Program-made: the position numbers and the translations under genes
The notes under the pieces: generated by a model
Databases searched by the model: none
The model's input: only the letters and a program-made list of their open reading frames with translations
What the model was told of the DNA's origin: nothing
Shown here: piece by piece, positions 35,595 to 47,757 of the stretch
Numbering within the stretch: position 1 is the first letter of the stretch
Layout of the letters: each line of letters begins with the position of its first letter
NCBI GenBank assembly: GCA_965153355.1
Contig: OZ231127.1
Coordinates: forward strand, 34,658,001-34,722,000
Direction: 5' to 3'
Length of the DNA: 64,000 bases
Source: Flaccisagitta enflata
Taxonomy: Eukaryota > Chaetognatha > Sagittoidea > Aphragmophora

Positions 35595-35910
35595 ACAAGG
35601 CTAGATACACGGGCCAAGACGGTGCGCCGGCGTTATTAATTCTTAGACCTATTCCTAGCTCTATCAAACCTATCCCAGGCTCTATTGACCTAACTCTAGA
35701 TGTCATCTACTAGACGAATGTGATAATGAATGAAATGACAAGAAACTGAAATTCTTACCCCTATCCTGAGCTCATGAGACCTATCCCGAGCTTTATTTAC
35801 ATATGAGCTTTTATTTGTGTTCAAGGATAGAAAGACCAACTGACGGATCAACGGATCTACAGACAAACCACTTCTGCAAGGTTTAGAGTCGCGTACCCAC
35901 AACTAAAAAC
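35595..35910 (-). repeat. Family A element with internal GAGCTC-type minisatellite
   Basis: It begins ACAAGGCTAGATACACGGGC and ends GTTTAGAGTCGCGTACCCAC, AACTAAAAAC. The interior has four to five diverged units of ACCTATCCC(T/G)AGCTCTAT in place of the standard middle. Confidence 0.72.
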
Positions 35911-35982
35911 CAAAGAACAATTGTATGGAACTCAAAATCCAAATGTGTTGAAATTTAATGACAATTTTCGTTTCTATGTTTA

Positions 35983-36173
35983 TAGTCGCGTGCACGCGAC
36001 TCTACAACCCGCATTGTCCGTCGGTCGGTTGGTCGGTCCGTCGGTCACCCTTTACTTTTTTTTATGATCTTTTTACTTTGACCTCCTTGCTACTGCCCAA
36101 ATGGTCTGGTGACATCAAATATGGCCCCTGCCCACCCGCACGCGACTTTGGTAGCCGTGTATCCGGCCTTGTT
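35983..36173 (+). repeat. Family A element, subtype A, complete
   Basis: It has the perfect hairpin GTCGCGTGCACGCGAC and all standard blocks through CCGTGTATCCGGCCTTGTT. Confidence 0.92.
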
Positions 36174-36405
36174 AATTAAACTGTCAACAGCCATATTTTG
36201 CATGGATTGATTTGCATATGCAAGTTTTGATATCCAATCCTTTATTTTACAGCTGAAAAAAAAAGTGAAATAAAATAAAAAACTTATTTTGTCAATGTAA
36301 CATGGCTTATTGAAAGTTTTAAATTTGCATGGAAAATTAGAATATCAACAAAACAAAACATAGCGCTATTCCTAAAACATAAACTGAGGGCGCTATGTTA
36401 TTTTT

Positions 36406-36625
36406 TAGTCGCGTGCACGCAACTCTACACCCCGCCTTGTCCATCGGTCAGTCGGTCGGTTGGTCAGTTGGTCGGTCCGTCGGTCCGTCACACTTTTACT
36501 TTTTTACTTTTTCTTTAAGTCATTTAAAGTCGTTTAAGAGTACACTGAGTCATTCTAAGTTATTCTAAAACATTCTCAGTCAATCTGTATGTCTCGCACG
36601 CGACATATAGGTGTTGGCCTTGTTT
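36406..36625 (+). repeat. Family A element with short CATTCTAAGT-type repeats
   Basis: The hairpin is GTCGCGTGCACGCAAC. After CACTTTTACTTTTT come 10-bp units of the TCATTTAAAG/TCATTCTAAG type, and the end reads GCACGCGACATATAGGTGTT, GGCCTTGTTT. That end is shared with the giant copy at 45373-46932. Confidence 0.85.
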
Positions 36626-36646
36626 GATAATATTGTTATTTTTTGT

Positions 36647-36648
<2 letters not shown>

Positions 36649-36730
<82 letters not shown>
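36649..36730 (+). repeat. (CT)n microsatellite
   Basis: About 41 CT units, 25 bp after a family A terminus. Confidence 0.97.
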
Positions 36731-36734
<4 letters not shown>

Positions 36735-36837
36735 CCTTCTCTCTGTATCGGATTGTAGTCATGTACACCAACTAAGAATACAAGTTGCATATTGTGGTAG
36801 ATATTACATTGCTTTCTGGGTCAAAAGGGTTATATAA

Positions 36838-37366
36838 CAAGTCATCCAAGGATCGCACATGGTCAGCGGTACCCGATGCCCTGCTTGGAGTGATTAGCTG
36901 AAGAAGTGGAGTGAGAGCAGGGCAGCGGCCCCAAAGGGCCGATGTCCTGTAGGACACAGGGGTAAACCGTTACGTCTGTCTGACATATTATTCAATGAGA
37001 ATTTGAGGTCTGAGAGGCTGGATTTAGGGCCCAAGAGGCTGGATTTGAGGCCCAAGAGGCTGGATTTGAGGCTAGAGAGGCTGGATTTGAGGCCTGAGAG
37101 GCTGGATTTGAGGCCTGAGAGGCTGGATTTGAGGCCTGAGAGGCTGGATTTGAGGCCTGAGAGGCTTGATTTGAGGCCTGAGAGGCCAGATTTGAGGCCT
37201 GAGAGGCCAGATTTGAGGCCTGAGAGGCCAGATTTGAGGCCTGAGAGGCTTGAGAAGCTTCGGAGGGGGGGGGACGTACGTACGTACGTACGTAATGTCA
37301 GACGGACGTAACGGTTCACCCCTGTGTCCTACAGGACATCGGCCCTTTGGGGCCGCTGCCCAAAAA
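36838..37366 (-). repeat. Family C element C5, complete, about 11 core units
   Basis: The extended end is on the left (AACAAGTCATCCAAGGATCG, ACATGGTCAGCGGTACCCGA). The inverted blocks are AGGGCAGCGGCCCCAAAGGG and GATGTCCTGTAGGACACAGG with their mirror images at 37316-37361. The core (37000-37255) repeats GGCCTGAGAGGCTGGATTTGA. A CGTA tract (37274-37293) lies next to the right block. Confidence 0.93.
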
Positions 37367-37574
37367 GGGTAGACAGTTATCACAATTTAATATCACGCAG
37401 TTCCATCATATAAAGAAGAAAAGAGATTCCACTACTCCAATTGGCGGGCCTTGAGGATTTTTTTCATCAATCAGGCAGATCAGTAAATTGTTATGTTTGT
37501 TAATATTAACAAAAGAAAAATGTAATGGCGGAGGTGGGTGGGACGGGGGCTAGCACCAGGCCTTTGTCCCTTAG

Positions 37575-40500
37575 TGAAGGCTGTGTGTGGGTGTGGGTTA
37601 TTTCTTTAGCTGTGGGTCTCTGAAACCATTGTGTAGGTGAATGGTGACTTTTGAGGGTGATTTTGGTTGGTTTGAGGGTGGGTGTGGGTTATTTCTTTAG
37701 CTGTGGGTCTCTGAAACCATTGTGTAGGTGAATGGTGACTTTTGAGGGTGATTTTGGTTGGTTTGAGGGTGGGTGTGGGTTATTTCTTTAGCTGTGGGTC
37801 TCTGAAACCATTGTGTAGGTGAATGGTGACTTTTGAGGGTGATTTTGGTTGGTTTGAGGGTGGGTGTGGGTTATTTCTTTAGCTGTGGGTCTCTGAAACC
37901 ATTGTGTAGGTGAATGGTGACTTTTGAGGGTGATTTTGGTTGGTTTGAGGGTGGGTGTGGGTTATTTCTTTAGCTGTGGGTCTCTGAAACCATTGTGTAG
38001 GTGAATGGTGACTTTTGAGGGTGATTTTGGTTGGTTTGAGGGTGGGTGTGGGTTATTTCTTTAGCTGTGGGTCTCTGAAACCATTGTGTAGGTGAATGGT
38101 GACTTTTGAGGGTGATTTTGGTTGGTTTGAGGGTGGGTGTGGGTTATTTCTTTAGCTGTGGGTCTCTGAAACCATTGTGTAGGTGAATGGTGACTTTTGA
38201 GGGTGATTTGGTTGGTTTGAGGGTGGGTGTGGGTTATTTCTTTAGCTGTGGGTCTCTGAAACCATTGTGTAGGTGAATGGTGACTTTTGAGGGTGATTTT
38301 GGTTGGTTTGAGGGTGGGTGTGGGTTATTTCTTTAGCTGTGGGTCTCTGAAACCATTGTGTAGGTGAATGGTGACTTTTGAGGGTGATTTTGGTTGGTTT
38401 GAGGGTGGGTGTGGGTTATTTCTTTAGCTGTGGGTCTCTGAAACCATTGTGTAGGTGAATGGTGACTTTTGAGGGTGATTTTGGTTGGTTTGAGGGTGGG
38501 TGTGGGTTATTTCTTTAGCTGTGGGTCTCTGAAACCATTGTGTAGGTGAATGGTGACTTTTGAGGGTGATTTTGGTTGGTTTGAGGGTGGGTGTGGGTTA
38601 TTTCTTTAGCTGTGGGTCTCTGAAACCATTGTGTAGGTGAATGGTGACTTTTGAGGGTGATTTTGGTTGGTTTGAGGGTGGGTGTGGGTTATTTCTTTAG
38701 CTGTGGGTCTCTGAAACCATTGTGTAGGTGAATGGTGACTTTTGAGGGTGATTTTGGTTGGTTTGAGGGTGGGTGTGGGTTATTTCTTTAGCTGTGGGTC
38801 TCTGAAACCATTGTGTAGGTGAATGGTGACTTTTGAGGGTGATTTTGGTTGGTTTGAGGGTGGGTGTGGGTGTTTCTTTAGCTGTGGGTCTCTGAAACCA
38901 TTGTGTAGGTGAATGGTGACTTTTGAGGGTGATTTTGGTTGGTTTGAGGGTGGGTGGGTTATTTTTTAGCTGTGGGTCTCTGAAACCATTGTGTAGGTGA
39001 ATGGTGACTTTTGAGGGTGATTTTGGTTGGTTTGAGGGTGGGTGTGGGTTATTTCTTTAGCTGTGGGTCTCTGAAACCATTGTGTAGGTGAATGGTGACT
39101 TTTGAGGGTGATTTTGGTTGGTTTGAGGGTGGGTGTGGGTTATTTCTTTAGCTGTGGGTCTCTGAAACCATTGTGTAGGTGAATGGTGACTTTTGAGGGT
39201 GATTTTGGTTGGTTTGAGGGTGGGTGTGGGTTATTTCTTTAGCTGTGGGTCTCTGAAACCATTGTGTAGGTGAATGGTGACTTTTGAGGGTGATTTTGGT
39301 TGGTTTGAGGGTGGGTGTGGGTTATTTCTTTAGCTGTGGGTCTCTGAAACCATTGTGTAGGTGAATGGTGACTTTTGAGGGTGATTTTGGTTGGTTTGAG
39401 GGTGGGTGTGGGTTATTTCTTTAGCTGTGGGTCTCTGAAACCATTGTGTAGGTGAATGGTGACTTTTGAGGGTGATTTTGGTTGGTTTGAGGGTGGGTGT
39501 GGGTTATTTCTTTAGCTGTGGGTCTCTGAAACCATTGTGTAGGTGAATGGTGACTTTTGAGGGTGATTTTGGTTGGTTTGAGGGTGGGTGTGGGTTATTT
39601 CTTTAGCTGTGGGTCTCTGAAACCATTGTGTAGGTGAATGGTGACTTTTGAGGGTGATTTTGGTTGGTTTGAGGGTGGGTGTGGGTTATTTCTTTAGCTG
39701 TGGGTCTCTGAAAAGCGGAAGAGTGAATGAATGAGTTTTGAGGGTGATTTTGGTTGGTTTGAGGGTGGGTGTGGGTTATTTCTTTAGCTGTGGGTCTCGG
39801 AAACCATTGTGTAGGTGAATGGTGACTTTGAGGGTGATTTTGGTTGGTTTGAGGGTGGGTGTGGGTTATTTCTTTAGCTGTGGGTCTCTGAAACCATTGT
39901 GTAGGTGAATGGTGACTTTTGAGGGTGATTTTGGTTGGTTTGAGGGTGGGTGTGGGTTATTTCTTTAGCTGTGGGTCTCTGAAACCATTGTGTAGGTGAA
40001 TGGTGACTTTTGAGGGTGATTTTGGTTGGTTTGAGGGTGGGTGTGGGTTATTTCTTTAGCTGTGGGTCTCTGAAACCATTGTGTAGGTGAATGGTGACTT
40101 TTGAGGGTGATTTTGGTTGGTTTGAGGGTGGGTGTGGGTTATTTCTTTAGCTGTGGGTCTCTGAAACCATTGTGTAGGTGAATGGTGACTTTTGAGGGTG
40201 ATTTTGGTTGGTTTGAGGGTGGGTGTGGGTTATTTTTTAGCTGTGGGTCTCTGAAACCATTGTGTAGGTGAATGGTGACTTTGAGGGTGATTTTGGTTGG
40301 TTTGAGGGTGGGTGTGGGTTATTTCTTTAGCTGTGGGTCTCTGAAACCATTGTGTAGGTGAATGGTGACTTTTGAGGGTGATTTTGGTTGGTTTGAGGGT
40401 GGGTGTGGGTTATTTCTTTAGCTGTGGGTCTCTGAAACCATTGTGTAGGTGAAAGGTGACTTTTGAGGGTGATTTTGGTTGGTTTGAGGGTGGGTGTGGG

Positions 40501-41262
40501 TTATTTCTTTAGCTGTGGGTCTCTGAAACCATTGTGTAGGTGAATGGTGACTTTTGAGGGTGATTTTGGTTGGTTTGAGGGTGGGTGTGGGTTATTTCTT
40601 TAGCTGTGGGTCTCTGAAACCATTGTGTAGGTGAATGGTGACTTTTGAGGGTGATTTTGGTTGGTTTGAGGGTGTGGGTTATTTCTTTAGCTGTGGGTCT
40701 CTGAAACCATTGTGTAGGTGAATGGTGACTTTTGAGGGTGATTTTGGTTGGTTTGAGGTGGGTGTGGGTTATTTCTTTAGCTGTGGGTCTCTGAAACCAT
40801 TGTGTAGGTGAATGGTGACTTTTGAGGGTGATTTTGGTTGGTTTGAGGGTGGGTGTGGGTTATTTCTTTAGCTGTGGGTCTCTGAAACCATTGTGTAGGT
40901 GAATGGTGACTTTTGAGGGTGATTTTGGTTGGTTTGAGGGTGGGTGTGGGTTATTTCTTTAGCTGTGGGTCTCTGAAACCATTGTGTAGGTGAATGGTGA
41001 CTTTTGAGGGTGATTTTGGTTGGTTTGAGGGTGGGTGTGGGTTATTTCTTTAGCTGTGGGTCTCTGAAACCATTGTGTAGGTGAATGGTGACTTTTGAGG
41101 GTGATTTTGGTTGGTTTGAGGGTGAGTGTGGGTTATTTCTTTAGCTGTGGGTCTCTGAAACCATTGTGTAGGTGAATGGTGACTTTTGAGGGTGATTTTG
41201 GTTGGTTTGAGGGTGGGTGTGGGTTATTTCTTTAGCTGTGGGTCTCTGAAACCATTGTGTGG
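37575..41262 (+). repeat. 91-bp satellite, about 40 copies
   Basis: The unit is GGGTGTGGGTTATTTCTTTA, GCTGTGGGTCTCTGAAACCA, TTGTGTAGGTGAATGGTGAC, TTTTGAGGGTGATTTTGGTT, GGTTTGAGGGT. Copies are nearly identical apart from single-base indels. One unit near 39714-39737 carries a replacement block (AGCGGAAGAGTGAATGAATG). The period is not a multiple of three and no frame persists, so it is non-coding. Confidence 0.98.
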
Positions 41263-41439
41263 CGTGCCCGGCTGGCACTCCCCTCTCAAACAGGACTAAC
41301 AAAATTTTTAAAGGATTACAATTTTTCATTTTATTATGTATCGATTTGTTTGATTAAGTTTTTAGATTTGTTCAGTTATTATTGTTGGTCGGTCGGTAAC
41401 GCATTCATTCGATGATCCGCACGGCGCACGTCTATCTTT

Positions 41440-41443
41440 CTTT

Positions 41444-41490
<47 letters not shown>

Positions 41491-41523
41491 GTCTTTCTTT
41501 CTCTCTGTATTTCTTTCTCTCTG

Positions 41524-41582
<59 letters not shown>

Positions 41583-41639
41583 CTCTTTTTTTCTTTTTTT
41601 CTTTTTTTCTTTTTTTCTTTCTTTCTTTCTTTCTTTCTG

Positions 41640-41703
<64 letters not shown>

Positions 41704-41712
41704 TTTTTTTCT
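41440..41712 (+). repeat. (TGTC)n then (TTTC)n compound microsatellite
   Basis: About 11 TGTC units are followed by two long TTTC blocks separated by TTTTTTTC units. Confidence 0.95.
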
Positions 41713-41927
41713 TTCTTTCTCTCTTTTTTTCCTTCCGCCTCTCCTGCTTTTTTCCTTTTAATCTCTCTGTCTCTCTCTCATTGTTTCAAACTGCAGACCT
41801 GCAGCCGTGTAATTGGAGCCAACATCAAAAGCAATGAAAGAGAATATTTTCCCTTTCCAGTGTCCGGTAGTCTCTTGTTATGTAAGCGATCCCCATGAAT
41901 GGGAGAAAGAGGGGAGCATTTTGGTGA

Positions 41928-42158
<231 letters not shown>

Positions 42159-42189
42159 AATGCTTGCTCCTGGTTTGTCCAGATAAATG

Positions 42190-44012
42190 TGAAAAAAGAA
42201 GGGGTCAACATATTTTTCAAATGGTTCCACCTAATAGCCCCCCTAAAGAAACAAAAACCGAGAACTCGAATGACTGTGGGATGCATGAGTCTCTGAACAA
42301 GTCGGAGGGAAGGATTTTCTTGAAGGTTGATTTGACGGTTGAGATTTCTATTCTCAGAATAGTATTCTAGTAATTGGACACTCACAATAGAATGGCAATA
42401 CTCATGGAATTTACCAACAGCCAAGGAGGTGGTAAAAAAGGCGAAGCAACATGCGATCACTTGTTTATTTTAAGATCAGTAATGAACATTGCCCTAGAAA
42501 GAAAGCAACCTTTATATATTACCTTCTTTGACGTACACAAAGCCTATGACCAAGCAGACGTTAAAAACATGCTACACGTAGCATGGAATGCAGGAGTTTG
42601 CGGCAAAATATGGCGAATCCTCAAAAATATGAGCACCAATTTGACAGCCTCAATAAAAACGCGTTTTGGCCCCACAAGACAAATAGTAAGAGAAAATGGC
42701 GGGCGTCAAGGCTTTCGCCTAACAGGCAGGCTATTTGCCAAACAAATGGATACGTTGTCAGAAAAATTCTTAAATAATGAAATTCAAGGAGCTGTAGAAA
42801 TAGACGAAAACTTTTTAATTGGATGCCTAGAATGGGTCGATGATGTCTTAACAATGACACAAGACATTGAAAAGGCAAAAGAAATACTCGCAAAAGTGGA
42901 CAATTATGCCAAGGCCAACAAACTCAAGTGGGGTTTAGACAAGTGCAAGATGATGGCCATAGGAAAGAAGACTAACATTCTTGAAGAATGGCAATTAGGC
43001 AATCAAGTCACTGGAAACACGGCGTCGTATAAATATCTTGGGGACGAGATAACTAACGACGGAAAAAATGAAAAGAATATAATAAGTAGGGAGAATAAGA
43101 CAAACGCGCTAGTGAGGAAAATAAACACAACAGCCTCATCGGATATTATGTCCGGCATAGAGTCTAAGGTCATCTTAGATTCATATGAAGTTTACGTTAT
43201 ACCTTCCCTCCTGAATAATGCCGAATCATGGTTTTTAACCACCAAAGAAGAAAAACAATTGGACACAATCGGCATTCGTGTGATGAAACGACTGTTTAAT
43301 CTGCCCACTACCACGCCTAATGTATCCATTGTTTATTCCTTTGTACATAACCCAAGTAGTGGATAAAAAACAATTCATCTACCTACACAAGCTTCTTACC
43401 CGCGTAGAACCTCATTGGACCCACAGATATCTAAAATACCAAAAATCGCATAACATTGCTTGGGCTAAACAAATATCAAACAAACTGACAGAGTATGATC
43501 TAGAGACAGATTGGGATGTGATAAACAGAATGTCTCCAAACGAATGGAAAGAAAAAGTCAGAGTGGCCATCTTGAAAAAGAATGGACAAAAACTTATTGA
43601 AAATTGTACCAGTATGAACGGACAGGAAGTAAAAATTCACACAAAAACAAAACACATTTACGGGAAATTGACAAACGACAGATACAAAGGAACACCAATC
43701 GAGGCTCTTGTTTGAGGGAACAAACAAAAAACACGCACAATCTTCTTAGCGCAAAATGGAATGCTAGAATGCGGACGAAACATGAAAGGCACCATACCGG
43801 AAATCTGCCCAGACTGTAATGAAACAGACGATGAACAACACAGATTATCAACATGCAAAAAATGGTCAAGCCTTAACAGTAGTCACAATACCAATGTCCA
43901 CTTTCATGATATCTACTCTGAAGATGAAGATACACTAAACCGTGTCTTGAGCGAAATATCTAAAATTTGTGAGACGCGTTTTGCGAATGGTAGAATGAAA
44001 AAATGATTTATT
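42190..44012 (+). pseudogene. Non-LTR (LINE) reverse transcriptase, truncated and broken
   Basis: The protein of a non-LTR retrotransposon copies its RNA into DNA at the target site. RT signatures run in order: an N-terminal NYRG-like block (NDCGMHESL, about 42268), KKGEATCDHLFIL (about 42438), motif A FFDVHKAYD (about 42527), motif B GGRQGFRLTGRLF (about 42699), and the catalytic motif as EWVDDV (42830-42847) in place of the common YADD. A C-terminal CX2CX7HX4C knuckle (43806-43856, CPDCNETDDEQH) and a frame end after RMKK near 44006 follow. Damage: two stops at 42368-42373, a frameshift near 43320-43366 and a stop at 43713-43715. The endonuclease part is missing, and a GA/CA tract lies where the 5' part should be. 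The clade is not assigned. Confidence 0.88.
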
Positions 44013-44216
44013 CTTTCTTTTTACAACTGAACAAAAAGTAGTTTGTTTTTCATGACTACTTGTCTCGATGAAATGTGTATATGGATGCTTGTATGTATTT
44101 ATACCTAATTCATTGAACTTCTTGGTGCAATCTATTATTGCACCGCTCATTTACAATTTATTTGTAAAGGTGTTCATGACACTATTGAGCATTAAACCCA
44201 ACCAACCCAACCCAAG
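44013..44216 (+). other. Probable 3' UTR of the LINE
   Basis: About 200 bp follow the frame end and close with the simple stretch CCCAACCAACCCAACCCAAG. Some LINEs end in short tandem repeats in place of poly(A), so this is a plausible 3' terminus. Confidence 0.45.
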
Positions 44217-44764
44217 GGTTGATAAGGGCATTGTACAAGGCTAATTAGTAATGACTGACTTGATTGACAAATATGCCCAGAGCATGTTAAAAGAGCTCAC
44301 AGTGGGCCTTAACTGGATATGGGTTCAAAAAAATCCCCAGCAGTAGTGACTTGTATTAATAGGTACATTTTATAGTGAAGAATTGATATTGACCCTTAAA
44401 AAAAAAAATTCCCTTGTAATTTTTTGCAAAAATCACTAAAATGTGTCCATTTTCTCATAAATTTAAACATAGATCTCAATGATCTATCAATTCTGAAATT
44501 CTGATTCAAGAATCATATTCCTGGTAAAATTTCCAATCATTTGATGGGTCACACTCTATACTTTCATGAAAAAATAGAATTTTCATATTTTAGGAGGCCA
44601 CCGTTTCATTTTTGTAACGTTGGCATAGAATATAAAAACTTTATTTTTACATGAAAGCATATAAATGGATTAGAAGCGGAATCCCAAAGTGCAGTTGATA
44701 TTCGCGTTGTCCTCGGGCAATGAAACGGCAAAGAAGCAAGAAGATTAGCCATCGCCTTGATCCT
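44217..44764. other. Intergenic sequence, no recognised feature
   Basis: Unique AT-rich sequence. Confidence 0.35.
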
Positions 44765-44816
44765 GTTGTTCTGTTGTTGTTGTTGTTGTTGCTGTTGTTG
44801 TTGTTGTTGTTATTGT

Positions 44817-44893
<77 letters not shown>

Positions 44894-44897
44894 ATTG
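44765..44897 (+). repeat. (TTG)n microsatellite
   Basis: About 43 TTG units with two interruptions. Confidence 0.97.
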
Positions 44898-44964
44898 TCT
44901 AAGCGATTAATAAAACGGCTGAAAAAAAAAAAGCAAGAAGAAGAAAAGGCAACACGATAATTAG

Positions 44965-45111
44965 AACAAGGCCGGATACACGGCAATACAGTCGCGGACG
45001 GTTGGGCAGGAGCAGAAGTGCGAAAACCGCTCGGAATTTAAAAATGTTACGGACGGACGGACCGACGGACCGACACGGCAAGGTGTAGAGTCGCGTGTCC
45101 GCGACTAAAAA
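44965..45111 (-). repeat. Family A element, subtype B, complete
   Basis: AACAAGGCCGGATACACGGC, GTTGGGCAGGAGCAGAAGTG, GAATTTAAAAATGTTACGGA, a GGAC tract, CACGGCAAGGTGTAGAG and the hairpin GTCGCGTGTCCGCGAC, then TAAAAA. Confidence 0.92.
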
Positions 45112-45189
45112 GAGGACGAAAGAAAGAAAAGACAGAAGAAAATGAAAGAAAGAGTGGTTAAAAAGAAGAGGTAGATTGAAAAGTAGAAG

Positions 45190-45247
45190 GAGATGAAGTC
45201 TTAGTCCTAGTCCCAGTCCTAGTCGTAGTCTTAGTCCTAGTCCTAGA
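45190..45247 (-). repeat. Short (AGTCCT)n repeat
   Basis: About nine AGTC(C/T)T(A) hexamers (TAGTCCTAGTCCCAGTCCTA). Confidence 0.8.
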
Positions 45248-45372
45248 CAAGTGAAGCTTATCAGCAGCAGCTTGCAGCAGCATTGGAGACTATTTTGTCT
45301 GGTCGTCTCCATGACATTTTGCGCCTTGATTTTATCATGAAAACATTGCTACTATAGTATTCCATAGGTTTT

Positions 45373-46932
45373 TAGTCGCGTGCACGCGACTCTACAACCC
45401 GCTCCGTCGGTCGGTCCGTCCGTCCGTCCGTCGGTCCGTCGGTCGGTAACACTTTGCTTTTTTCGTCTTTTTGGGTCATCTGGAGTTGATTTGAGTCTTT
45501 TTTTTGTTGTTTTTGGGAATTATTGGTTGCTTTTAGTCATTTTTGGTTATTTTTGGTCATTTTTGGTCATTTTGGTCATTTTGGTCATTTTGGTCATTTT
45601 GGTCATTTTGGTCATTTTTGGTCATTTTTGGTCAATTTTGGTCATTTTTGGTCATTTTTCATTGTTTTTGGTCATTTTTGGTCATTTTTGGTCATTTTTG
45701 GTCATTTTTGGTCATTTTGGTCATTTTGGTCATTTTGGTCATTTTGGTCATTTTTGATCATTTTTGATCATTTTTGATTATTTTTGATCATTTTTGATCA
45801 TTTTTGGTCATTTTTGGTCATTTTGGTTATTTTTGGTCATTTTTGGTCATTTTGGTTATTTTTGGTCATTTTTGGTCATTTTGGTCATTTTGGTCATTTT
45901 GGTCAATTTTGGGAATTTTTGATCATTTTTGGTCATTTTTGGTCTTTTTTGGTCATTTTTATCGATTATTTTTATCGTTTTCGCGTCGTTTTATCGTTGT
46001 CGCGTCGTTTTTATCGTTTTAGTCGCGTATTGTCTCGACTGTGGGATCATGTATTAATTTTTTCCCTCTTTCTTGTTCAATTTAGAGCCTTTTTGTGAGA
46101 GGTGTGGTGGCAAACTTTCCATTAATTTATTTTACTAAATAAAAATAGACACATTGGCGGCGATGTAGAATTACAATGGAAGTTCTCATTTCCCACACGC
46201 CTCAACATGCAAATTAGGCAGAAAAAGGACGTGTTCACGCTAAGCTAAATAGACAAGCAATCGCCAAAAGCGTGAACTGGCGGCAGAAACCATGTCGCAA
46301 TCTCACAGTCATTTTGGGTCATTTTTGGTCATTTTGGGTCATTTTTGGTCATTTTGGGTCATTTTGGGTCATTTTGGTCATTTTAGGTCATTTTTGGTCA
46401 ATTTTGGTCATTTTTGGTCATTTTTGATTAAAGTCTGCTGGTTGATGTCTGCTGGTTAAAGTCTGCTAGTTAAAGTCTGCTGCGTGAAGTCTGATGATTA
46501 AAGTCTGCTGGTTTAAATCTGCTGGTTTAAATCTGCTGGTTTAACTCTGCTGGTTTAAATCTAATGGGTTAAGTCTGCTGGTTAAAGTCTGCTGGTTTAA
46601 ATCTAATGGGTTAAGTCTGCTGGTTAAAGTCTGCTGGGTAAAATTTGCTGGTTTAGGTCTGGCTAAGGTCTGGTTTAGGTCTGATTTAGGTCTGGTTTAG
46701 GTCTGGTTTTGGTCTGGTTTCGGTCTGGTTTAATTCTGGTTTGAGTCTGGTTTGAGTCTGGTTTGAGTCTGGTTTGAGTCTGGTTTGAGTCTGGTTTGAG
46801 TCTGGTTTGATTCTGGTTTGGGTCTGGTTTGGGTTGCTTTTAAGTCTGATTTTCGATAAAAAGATACAATAAGGAGTCAGGTCAGTTCAGTTATTTTTGT
46901 CCTGCACGCGACTTATAGGTGTTGGCCTTGTT
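45373..46932 (+). repeat. Giant family A element with expanded minisatellites
   Basis: The left end is standard: GTCGCGTGCACGCGAC, CTCTACAACCCGCTCCGTCG, CCGT tract, AACACTTTGCTTTTTTCG. The interior is nearly all short repeats: (TTTTTGGTCA)n at 45540-45960 and again at 46310-46430, (AGTCTGCTGGTTA)n at 46430-46650 and (GTCTGGTTTGA)n at 46655-46840. A unique 200-bp patch (about 46070-46305) lies between them. The right end CTGCACGCGACTTATAGGTG, TTGGCCTTGTT matches the 220-bp copy at 36406. Confidence 0.82.
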
Positions 46933-47757
46933 AAGAAAACTACGAGCACAAAAGTATAAGTAGAAAAGCGCGAAAAATCTCACCATAAAAACTGTCTAAA
47001 ATCATACGGGATAATACCCCATTCCTAAGCTTTTGGAAAGGATCGATCTCTGGCTGGTGTATAGGCAGTTTCTTCAATCCTTAAAAACATTCAAATTCGT
47101 CCAGAAGCCTAGGTGGACAAAGTAATACTTGATTAACATATCTATGAAATAGAAATAAGCAAAGCCTCGAGAAAAAAGTGGAAAGAATAAAAAGTTGAAA
47201 AAGTTAAACACATGCCGCTTTTTCCCATTCTGATTCGGCACTGGCTTTGTGCCATCGAGTCTAACAAAATGCCACTTGGTCTACTGTCGTCGGTCCTTCT
47301 TTTGTTGCAGAGTACACAAACTAGACGTTTACTTTTTCTTCGCCATCGCACCCCTTTTTACACATTCTAAAAGACACGAGCGGTGAGGTACATGGCCTAC
47401 AATGCCTTTTAAATCCTCATGGTGTTTTGTCTACGATGAGAGGGATCTTGGTACTACCTTGATCATAATTCTGCGTTCACTTTGACAAACAGTTCATCTA
47501 TACACGGAAAATGTCAATGTTATTGTTTGTTTTTGTCTAGATATTTCCCATGGCCTTCCCCCGCCTCAATGCCTGCTTCCGTGCGCCTCGACAATGATTG
47601 GTAAAGCTTCTTCGGGTATTCTGCCGTGACCTGTTGCCTTAACTTTTGCACAACTTTTTCCACCCCTGGATTCACATCACTCTCTGCATAAGCTCACGCA
47701 TATGCAGTAAAAATATACTTCTAGTAAGCGTAGGTACAAAAAATAGGTGACATTTAT
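46933..47757. other. Intergenic sequence, no recognised feature
   Basis: Unique sequence. Nothing supported. Confidence 0.35.

Noticed and set aside
37003-37311. Open frame of repeated Arg-Pro-Glu-Arg-Leu-Asp-Leu heptads
   Set aside because: The 21-bp family C core is divisible by three, so an open heptad frame arises on either strand (also at 19570-19944). No gene signals.
42290-42370. Separate small gene upstream of the RT frame
   Set aside because: It is in the same frame as the RT and aligns with the N-terminal RT block. Two stops split one decayed frame.
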